From: an uncultured Balneolaceae bacterium
GTDB taxonomy: Bacteria > Bacteroidota > Rhodothermia > Balneolales > Balneolaceae
Reading direction: 5' to 3'
DNA length: 43,358 nucleotides
Assembly: GCA_913057825.1 (NCBI GenBank)
Contig: CAJXOW010000029.1
Span: 1-43,358 of the forward strand
Shown: in pieces, positions 33,383 to 40,675 of the stretch
Position numbering within the stretch: the stretch's first letter is position 1
Layout: each line of letters begins with the position of its first letter
Position numbers and translations under genes: made by a program
Notes under the pieces: model-generated
What the model saw: only the letters and a program-made list of their open reading frames with translations
What the model was told of the DNA's origin: nothing
Database searches by the model: none

Positions 33383-35560
33383 TTATTTCATTAACGTCAT
33401 TTTTTTCGTTTTTATGTAGTTGCGCGAGTACAGGCGGTACAGGTAGACGCCGGATGAGAATTGACCTCCGTCGAAGGTAACCGAATGGCTGCCTGCGCTC
33501 ATCTGTTGATCCGTCAGCAGCCTTGCTACGCGCTGACCGGTGATGGTAAAGACCTCGAGCGATACCGGTCCCGCCTGTCCCAATTCGAAGTTGATCATCG
33601 TCGTCGGGTTGAACGGGTTCGGGTAGTTTTGATCTAGTTCATAGCTACGGATAACCACTGGTTGTTTTTCGATTTCGGTCGTCAGCGGACCTTCTCTGAA
33701 GTCGACGGTGGTAGATATAGTGAGATTTCCGTAGGTCGTCGAATAGGTCATCGGACCGGGATTGAGATCGTCCACGATCCAGAAGAAACGACGCGTATCC
33801 GGGTTGTACGTTGCCGTTGCCGGCATGCCGGTTACGGTGATCTCCGGAATAGTCCGATCGGGATTGATGCCGCTGACATAGAACAGGAGGGTATCACCCG
33901 GGCTATAGGTGGAGGCCGACTGTTCATTAAACACGAAATCGGCTGCATCACTCGCAACCGCATTATTAGCCGACAGAAATACGGGTCCGTCGTTAAATAT
34001 CCCCGGGTAATCTCCATACCCCCTGATCTCGCGATTAACTGTACCGTTCACATCGTAGGTATTCGACTGATAGACCCGGTCGGTAACCGTCGGGATATCA
34101 TCATATCGCTGGATATAGTAAGAGTTGAGCACCCAGTCTTTATCATCGACCTCCCAGCTAAAGTAGGTGGTGATCCAATCGTCGGTTTCGTTTTCGTTAA
34201 GCCGTTCCATCATGTTTCTAGCACCACCCGTTGTATCGCCAGCCGGATTGAAATTAAAAGTCTGGCTACCTTTGTAATTGCCGTTGGACATGTGATAGGT
34301 TTTAAGTTCGGAAGAAAGATATATAGCAGACGTCGCAACATCATAGCTATAGTACTCGCGTTCCACCGACCGACTCAATCCATTGATCATCGCATAGCGG
34401 TAAGTCCATCTTGCGGCCAACACCAATTCGGTGGTCATAGTGGTATACAATTTGCTATCTATGATCCGCTCATTTGCATCGTATTCATATACCTGTTTAC
34501 TGGTAACTTCTTCCGGCACATACAAACCGCTTTCCGGGTCATAGACCATGCTCTGAACCACGACCGAGTCGGTAATTCGATAACCCGGGTTGATCGTAGA
34601 CTCATGATCATAGCTCCGGTAGTTTTCCGAATACACCCATGCAGTATCTACCCATTCAAAATTCTGAGCCTCTACTCCGTTGCTGAAATAATTATACTTC
34701 GTGCTATCCGTCGGTTCCAGCTGCTGGGTAAGAAAATTCCATCCACGACTGGTCATCCGGTCTGTCCGCCCTTCCGCGTCATAATCTGTGCGATCAAAAT
34801 TCCAGATCAGGATTCGGTCGTCCACCGTCGAGATATCATAATACCGGTACTCTTCGATTTCGTAGGACTCGCTATATTCATAGCGCAAATATGATACTTG
34901 TCGGTACCTCTGGCTGGATTCAACCCACCGGGAACTCAGGGTGAGCGTATCCTGCTCTTCTTCGTCCCGGTACGTACGGTAATGCATAAAATTCACAAAC
35001 TGCTGCTGATCCCGGTCATACATGTCTATGTAATATTCATAGTCGGCCCCGTCTGCGGGCGAATGAATATAACGAAATCGGTTGCCTGAATACGGTGTGG
35101 TGCCGGTTGCCTGGTACGAATAGGAAATCGTGGAATCGATCTGACCTTCCGACGAATATATAAATCGTTCTGATGTCAGGTACCAATCATTCGAGTTCAG
35201 GTCCCACTCGTAGTTATTCCAGGAAAGCAGCCGGTTTCCGTTATTCTCATCGACTGTATAGTACCGGAAGCTGATCGGCGCAAACAGGGTTTCGGCTGTG
35301 AACTTTTGCTCCTCGTACACCCAAGAAGTTAGTTCTACAGCATTTATTTCAGGGGGAAGGTGCTGCCCGTTGTACAGCGCTTCAAGCTGCTCCCTCCATT
35401 CAAGATCGGCCGTTTCCACCTGTGGATTCGCCTGGTAGATAAACGACTGCAGGTGAACATCGGGATAGCGATTGTCGATTATCTTATGAACATCCACCAC
35501 CTGGGCATATCCCCCTTGCGCCAACAGACCAATAATCAGAATCAATATTCCCTTCTTCAT
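33383..35560 (-). CDS. YD-like repeat surface protein with T9SS sorting domain
   Basis: The 725-aa protein has a signal peptide (MKKGILILIIGLLAQGGYA) and a strong ribosome-binding site (GAGGAG, 6 bases before ATG 35560). About 500 residues consist of imperfect repeats of short strands rich in Tyr, Asp and Arg (for example VYEYDANERIIDSKLY, YEYSESYEIEEYRYYD), which recall YD/RHS-type or DUF-type hairpin repeats. A single Ig-like domain follows (about 560-640, SPGDTLLFYVSGINPDRTIPEITV). The last 80 residues (NYPNPFNPTTM to KKMTLMK) are a T9SS sorting domain. The ligand is unknown. No RHS core or toxin domain is present. Element G follows its terminator. Confidence 0.82.
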   Translation of the reverse strand: MKKGILILIIGLLAQGGYAQVVDVHKIIDNRYPDVHLQSFIYQANPQVETADLEWREQLEALYNGQHLPPEINAVELTSWVYEEQKFTAETLFAPISFRYYTVDENNGNRLLSWNNYEWDLNSNDWYLTSERFIYSSEGQIDSTISYSYQATGTTPYSGNRFRYIHSPADGADYEYYIDMYDRDQQQFVNFMHYRTYRDEEEQDTLTLSSRWVESSQRYRQVSYLRYEYSESYEIEEYRYYDISTVDDRILIWNFDRTDYDAEGRTDRMTSRGWNFLTQQLEPTDSTKYNYFSNGVEAQNFEWVDTAWVYSENYRSYDHESTINPGYRITDSVVVQSMVYDPESGLYVPEEVTSKQVYEYDANERIIDSKLYTTMTTELVLAARWTYRYAMINGLSRSVEREYYSYDVATSAIYLSSELKTYHMSNGNYKGSQTFNFNPAGDTTGGARNMMERLNENETDDWITTYFSWEVDDKDWVLNSYYIQRYDDIPTVTDRVYQSNTYDVNGTVNREIRGYGDYPGIFNDGPVFLSANNAVASDAADFVFNEQSASTYSPGDTLLFYVSGINPDRTIPEITVTGMPATATYNPDTRRFFWIVDDLNPGPMTYSTTYGNLTISTTVDFREGPLTTEIEKQPVVIRSYELDQNYPNPFNPTTMINFELGQAGPVSLEVFTITGQRVARLLTDQQMSAGSHSVTFDGGQFSSGVYLYRLYSRNYIKTKKMTLMK

Positions 35561-36106
35561 AGTATCTCCTCAAGAGGCACCATTCACGCCTTGGCAGTCG
35601 GTCGGACTGCTAGCCGGTGTGTGGTGCAATTTATCTTTTATAAGCCGGGGGACGGGCAGACTTGACAGAGAGTGAGATCTCAAACTTGCAGTTGGTCAAA
35701 CCATACTATTTTCCCTATCGAATCACGCTTTAATAAACCACCGCTTATTCAATATGGAAGCTTAACGGTTCATACTCCGTATTCCAGGTGAATTGCAATG
35801 CTGAAAGCGGAGTATAACACCTGTTAAAAAATGCAGTTGCTGCTTCCCAGGTACTGCACTTTCCCGCCTTATTGGGATACGTACTATTATAAAATCAAAT
35901 TACGCAGTAATTATGTCTAGTTGCGTTAGAAAGTTATAACGATGGGTGACTGAAGCCGATCCATCGTTAGCTCCAGGCTCCAAGCTCCACGAAAAATAAA
36001 AAAGTGTACCCCTTCGGAAGGGTGTAGAGTTCGGGGACATCCTTTACAGGTGTTCGGTCTGCACAATGGGGGAAGGGGGGAGAATAAACGCCCGCTGTTC
36101 AAGCAA
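35561..36106. other. Intergenic region with interleaved inverted repeats
   Basis: No gene is convincing here. At 35772-35823 two inverted repeats interlock: ATACTCCG (35772) with CGGAGTAT (35808), and CAGGTG (35785) with CACCTG (35818). A third pair TGCAGT / ACTGCA spans about 35832-35858. A heptad array lies at 35970-35990. The region is upstream of the YD-like gene and downstream of the 867-aa kinase gene, both on the minus strand. Confidence 0.4.
35970..35990. repeat. GGAGCNT heptad array (single)
   Basis: Three tandem units GCTCCAG, GCTCCAA and GCTCCAC. No inverted partner is seen nearby. Confidence 0.75.
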
Positions 36107-36268
36107 GGTGAAAGATCGAAGGTGAAAGACGAATGAACGGTTTTTTGGATGGACCTTACTTCTTACTGCCGTGGGCAGTTTTTCTCTTTATGTTGCCTTA
36201 CAGGGTCCTCCCCCTTATCCGGTTCCAATTTTATTGGAACCGGATCTTCCCCCTCCGAAGGGGGAAGG
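36107..36268 (-). repeat. Composite 3'-end repeat, copy 3
   Basis: Purine heptads GGTGAAA, GATCGAA, GGTGAAA and GACGAAT (36107-36134) are followed after 69 bp by GGTCCTCCCCCTT (36204-36216), a perfect 13-bp hairpin ATCCGGTTCCAAT / ATTGGAACCGGAT (36217-36245, 3-nt loop) and CTTCCCCCT / AGGGGGAAG (36246-36267). It ends just before the stop codon of the 867-aa kinase gene on the minus strand, as copies 1 and 2 do at their genes. Confidence 0.85.
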
Positions 36269-36269
36269 G

Positions 36270-38873
36270 TTAGGTGTTGGCGTCGAAGTTTAGGATATTG
36301 CTTGAGGAGCCGCGGAGTTCTTCGCGGGTGAAGTAGATATGAACGTCCAGGCCCTGGCCGGAGTTGTCCAGGTCCATCCTGGCATCGAGCTGTTTGATGA
36401 GGGTTTGGATGATGGTGTAGCCCAGGCTTTCAGGATTATTGATATCCACCTCCGCCGGCAGACCCGAACCGTCGTCTGACACGGTCGCGGTTACCTGGTC
36501 TCCTTCCAGCTCGAGCGACACCTCAATTTCACCCTCCTCCTGATCGTCATAAGCGTGTTTGCAGGCGTTAATGACCAGTTCGTTCATCAAAAGTCCCAGC
36601 GGAATAGCCTGATTCACGTTCAGATCAAAGGATCCCATATTCGTAGTAATCTGCAGGGTTTGGCCGCTGTAGGCAACACTGATCGTCTCAATCAATTCCT
36701 TAATATACTCGTCGCCTCGAATATCGGTAAAGTCCTCGCGCTGGTACAACTGCTCGTGGACCTGGGCCATCGTTTGAAGCCGGAGCTGACTTTCCACCAG
36801 GGCATCCTGGACTTTTTCGCTGGTGATACTTTGTTTTTGCAGCTCCAGCAGTCCCGAAACAATTGCCATGTTGTTCTTAACCCGGTGATGAATCTCTTTA
36901 ATCAGGGTATTTTTCTGATCTATCAATTTTTCCAGTTGGCGCTCCTGTCGCTTGCGTTCCGTAATATCCGAGATAAAACCCTGCAGGGTAAGCCGATCAT
37001 CGTCTCCATAGTGCAAGGCCGTTCCCCGCTCCCACACCCATTTTATCTCATCCTCCCGTGTGCGCACCCGGTATTCCAGCTCAAAATGCGATTCGCTTTC
37101 CAACGCATGCTGCACTTCCTGCCAGACGCGGTCCTGGTCGTCTTCATGAATTAAGTTGCCATATGCCACGGTATGATCGTCCATCACTTCATCCGGTTGG
37201 TACCCGGTCAAATCCTCACATCCACCGCTGACAAACTCCATCGTCCAGTTCCGGTTATTGCGGCATCGGTAAGCCATTCCCGGCAGGTTGCTGAACAAGG
37301 TGCTGAGTTCCTGTTCTTTTCGGGCATGTTCCTTTTCAATGAGCCGCTGCTCCGTTATGTCCGTATACAAATGAAACAGGGACTGTACTTTGCCATCCAT
37401 TTCCACCGCCGCTCCCCCGACTATTACATTTACCGGTTCTCCCTGTTTGGTATATCGTACTTCTTCCTCCCGGTAACGCTTCCCTTCCCGGGTTCGACGC
37501 GTGTGTTGTCGAGCCCTGTCAAACTCCTCCTCGCTATGGGTAAGCAGGCGATCTAAATTCCTTTCCTTTATGTTGCTAAAAGAATATCCAAACATCTCTT
37601 CGAACGATTCATTCACATCCAATATCGTTCCCTGCTCGTCCGTAATGGCAATGGCATCGGGGGAGTGGACAAAAAGCTGGCTGAATTTAATCAATTCCAT
37701 TTCCATCTGATCCTGCGTTTCCCGCAGTTCCGTAACGTCAATCCCCGTCATCATAATCGTTTTTTCCTCGTCTCCCGGCAGTTGTCCCAGGTTCACCCCG
37801 ATCAGGGTCCATTTGCGTATATCCCCCTTCTTTGTACGTACCGGAAACTCTTTTTCCTCCCGGTGCATCCCTTCCTTAAAAATCTTCTCTACGGCTGCGA
37901 GGAAATCCTCCTTGATATCATCTAAAACAGCACGTTCCAGCCAGTCGTCGAAAGTTTCCAGTTCTTCACGGTCATATCCCGATTTCCGGCATAGCGTCTC
38001 ATTCACAAAAGTAATTTCTCCGCTCTCATTCTGCATCATCACGGGCATGGGGGCCATATTCAAAGCCCGGTAAAAAATCTGGTTCAACCGTTTTTCACTC
38101 TTATAGGCCTTTTTACGCTCGGTGATATCCTGGACGATTCCGTAGAGTTTGACGACCTCCCCCTCGGCATTCAATCGCGGTTTTCCCTCGACGTGCACAT
38201 ACTTCGTATTACCCTTTTCGGTATTGATCTTAATATCGTAACTATAGGGTTTCTTTTCCTCCACAGCCCGCTCAACCATTTCTTCATGAACTTCAAAATC
38301 ATCAGGATAAAAATTCTTCAGCTCCTCGTAGTTGGGGGCGCCTTTTTGGGGATCCCGTTCATAGATTTCGAACATCATCGGCATCCAGGTGATCTGATTA
38401 GTTGGAATGTCATAATACCAATCGCCGATCTGTCCAATTTGTTGGGATTCCCGGAGTCGGTCGCGTTCATTCCGCAGGTGTCGCTCCGCCTCCTTTTGAT
38501 CCGAGATGTCACGAATTATACTGACAACGCCCGCTTCCCAGCCCAGGTCATCACCGATAGAACTCACCGTGACCATCGCGTCAAACACCGTCCCATCCTT
38601 GCGACGCATCAGATATTCGGTTCGAAACACTTTACCCCGGTCGAGCACCAGTTCTCCCTTCTTTCCAAACTTTTCATAATGCTCGCGGTCGATATGCAGT
38701 ATTTCTGTCGGTTCACCAATCAATTCCTCTTTATCATATCCAAACAGATGTTCCGCTGCGGCGTTGCAGTTTTGAATTCGACGTCCTTCTGGCTCGATAA
38801 CCAGCACAGCTTCTCCCATGCTGGCCAATACAGCATCAAGCATTTTTTCCGCTGAGTCCGGGTATTTATCCAT
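36270..38873 (-). CDS. Cytosolic five-PAS HisKA_2 sensor histidine kinase
   Basis: The 867-aa kinase has no membrane segment or signal peptide. Five PAS/PAC domains follow one another (about 10-125, 140-255, 262-385, 395-510, 520-640), each ending with a DITE/DISDQK-type PAC signature. The HisKA_2 box EIHHRVKNNMAIVSG (about 660-674) and a HATPase domain (N-box LMNELVINACKHAY, G-box DDGSGLP) complete it. It should integrate several cytosolic signals (redox, gas or small ligands). No cofactor-binding residue can be named. It is closely related to the kinases at 26673 and 39157. No receiver protein is encoded nearby. Its 3' end has composite repeat copy 3. Confidence 0.9.
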   Translation of the reverse strand: MDKYPDSAEKMLDAVLASMGEAVLVIEPEGRRIQNCNAAAEHLFGYDKEELIGEPTEILHIDREHYEKFGKKGELVLDRGKVFRTEYLMRRKDGTVFDAMVTVSSIGDDLGWEAGVVSIIRDISDQKEAERHLRNERDRLRESQQIGQIGDWYYDIPTNQITWMPMMFEIYERDPQKGAPNYEELKNFYPDDFEVHEEMVERAVEEKKPYSYDIKINTEKGNTKYVHVEGKPRLNAEGEVVKLYGIVQDITERKKAYKSEKRLNQIFYRALNMAPMPVMMQNESGEITFVNETLCRKSGYDREELETFDDWLERAVLDDIKEDFLAAVEKIFKEGMHREEKEFPVRTKKGDIRKWTLIGVNLGQLPGDEEKTIMMTGIDVTELRETQDQMEMELIKFSQLFVHSPDAIAITDEQGTILDVNESFEEMFGYSFSNIKERNLDRLLTHSEEEFDRARQHTRRTREGKRYREEEVRYTKQGEPVNVIVGGAAVEMDGKVQSLFHLYTDITEQRLIEKEHARKEQELSTLFSNLPGMAYRCRNNRNWTMEFVSGGCEDLTGYQPDEVMDDHTVAYGNLIHEDDQDRVWQEVQHALESESHFELEYRVRTREDEIKWVWERGTALHYGDDDRLTLQGFISDITERKRQERQLEKLIDQKNTLIKEIHHRVKNNMAIVSGLLELQKQSITSEKVQDALVESQLRLQTMAQVHEQLYQREDFTDIRGDEYIKELIETISVAYSGQTLQITTNMGSFDLNVNQAIPLGLLMNELVINACKHAYDDQEEGEIEVSLELEGDQVTATVSDDGSGLPAEVDINNPESLGYTIIQTLIKQLDARMDLDNSGQGLDVHIYFTREELRGSSSNILNFDANT

Positions 38874-39156
38874 TTCCGTTACCCCATATTTCTTCGAATA
38901 TTACACCGACAGCCTATAGTATAATGAAACTGATATCTCCCAAATGCTCTATTTTGCAGTATAAACAATTACTTGCAATAATTCAGAGATACAGTAAAGA
39001 ACCTATCTTTGTTTGGAGGGATTAAAAATATATGAAAGCGTGATGACCGTGAGTGTGCAGAGAAAAAAGAGAGGGGCGAAGCTCAAAAACGACTTAAAAA
39101 GGATTTCCTCTAATTCCAGCAGTTGAAATGCATTCTGCTGACCCGATAAAACGAAG

Positions 39157-40086
39157 CTATAATGAAAAAGAAAAGCGTGTACCTTTATTCACCTCAACAT
39201 CCAAGTTCGTTCCCAGTTGTTTTGACAACGATTCGATCAATGATTTGCCCAGGGAATCGCTCTTTTCCCAACCGTCCCAATCGATCCCTATTCCATTATC
39301 CTCCACTTGCAGTTTGATATAACCGTCAGACTGCCGGGCCCGGATTGAAATCTGTCCTTCGTCCCGCCCCGGAAACGCGTGTTGATAGGCATTGATCATC
39401 AGCTCATTAATCAGCAGCGCCGCGTTCAACGCCCGGTCAAAATCAATTTTAATATCGGGATCCACCGACAAATTGACCGCAATCTGTTTGTCCTCAGGAC
39501 TATGCGTTTCCTCGATGGCCTGCGTAAGCCGTGCCAGGTAATCATCCAACCGGAGTTGCTTAATATCTTCGCTCTGGTAGATAGCCTCGTGGATATTCGC
39601 CATCGCTTTAATACGCGAGAGGCTTTGCTTTAGTGCTTTAATCGCCCGTTCGTCATCGATTTGATAGCTTTGCAACTCCAGCAAGCCCGAAAGCGAAGCC
39701 AGGTTATTTTTAATCCGGTGATGCACCTCTTTCAGCAGCACCCGGGCCTCATCCTGATTTCGTCTCGCAACTTGCTCGGATGTTTTCAGGTGGGTCACAT
39801 CCCGGTAGATACCAAAAAAGCGGTCGCCTTTCTCCGATGTTTTACGCACCACCCCGTGATTCTGAATATAGCGGATTTTGTTATCTCCCTGAACGCTTAT
39901 TCGATAGGTAATTTCAAAAGGATCCCGGTCTTCGACCAGTTGCCTGACCGCCTTTTTAAGCAGGGGTCGGTCCTCCTTGACAATCAACTTGAGATAGTCA
40001 TCAAAATCGTAGGAAACTTCCGGGGCTAACCCGTGAAGACGCTTGGCTCCGGCAGACATACCGGAATCGCCGGTGGCATGGTTCAC
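39157..40086 (-). CDS. PAS/HisKA_2 histidine kinase, 5' part interrupted by a stop codon
   Basis: The open frame from GTG 40086 encodes 309 residues: most of a PAS/PAC domain (about 1-115, with FGIYRDVTHLK), the HisKA_2 box EVHHRIKNNLASLSG (about 119-133) and a HATPase domain (LINELMINAYQHAF, DNGIGID). The first PAS strand is missing. It is found in the same frame upstream: from GTG 40155 (preceded by AAAGG) the frame reads SQYHREDDFELAQQLAGMG, then TAA (40095-40093), then WWVNHATGD. The paralogue at 26673 has LAQKIAGMGSWELD there, so the stop most likely replaced a Ser codon. The product is either an N-truncated kinase or nothing. Probable pseudogene in progress. Confidence 0.8.
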   Translation of the reverse strand: MNHATGDSGMSAGAKRLHGLAPEVSYDFDDYLKLIVKEDRPLLKKAVRQLVEDRDPFEITYRISVQGDNKIRYIQNHGVVRKTSEKGDRFFGIYRDVTHLKTSEQVARRNQDEARVLLKEVHHRIKNNLASLSGLLELQSYQIDDERAIKALKQSLSRIKAMANIHEAIYQSEDIKQLRLDDYLARLTQAIEETHSPEDKQIAVNLSVDPDIKIDFDRALNAALLINELMINAYQHAFPGRDEGQISIRARQSDGYIKLQVEDNGIGIDWDGWEKSDSLGKSLIESLSKQLGTNLDVEVNKGTRFSFSL

Positions 40087-40155
40087 CCACCATTAGCCCA
40101 TCCCAGCCAATTGCTGGGCCAATTCAAAGTCATCCTCCCGATGATACTGAGACAC

Positions 40156-40675
40156 CGCAACCTTTTTATAGTGATATTGACTACTTAAATGTAATCAAGC
40201 TATTTTAATTTCAAAACACAATCACTGATCGTGATACTTAACTGAAAAGTTATAGTCTCAATAACTGCGCCTTTTTTATCATTTCCTTACAACAGGTCCA
40301 TTGGCAAAAAGAATATACTCCGATCAATTGATCACTCATTCAGTAGAAGAGTTGCCTCATTCGATCCCAAAAAAAATGTTGGACGAAATCATAATGATAA
40401 AACAATGCCTTCTGAAATGGTTAATACAACTCTTTGCCCGGCAAATATATTTCATGATCTTCTAAATTCCAGATGCTCTTCCGCTTCGTCTTGGAGTCTT
40501 GATTGATTCACCTCCCGGCTATTTGATTTATCGCTTTTTTTAAGTGACCTTTAGCTGGCAAGATCTTAATGCAAAAATCCCGCTATGGAAACGTGGGAGT
40601 TACTTATTGACGGGGAGTTTGGGTTGGGTGATTGTATCCGGATAATTTGAATCTTTCATCAAATATGAATTTGTC
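40156..40675. other. Intergenic between divergent genes
   Basis: About 520 bp separate the interrupted kinase gene and the LVIVD propeller gene. At 40370-40400 it contains a 27-bp stretch repeated at 43147-43174 beyond the propeller gene. The last 100 bp should hold the promoter of the propeller gene. No gene is recognised. Confidence 0.4.
40370..40400 (+). repeat. Direct repeat flanking the propeller gene, left copy
   Basis: AATGTTGGACGAAATCATAA and its neighbours match AATATTGGATGAAATCATAA in the right copy at 43147-43174, differing at three positions or so. Same orientation, about 2.8 kb apart, one before and one after the LVIVD gene. Confidence 0.5.

Noticed and set aside
33662..34894. 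410-codon plus-strand frame opposite the YD-like gene
   Set aside because: Shadow frame, rich in Ile/Arg/His, with no signal peptide or motif.
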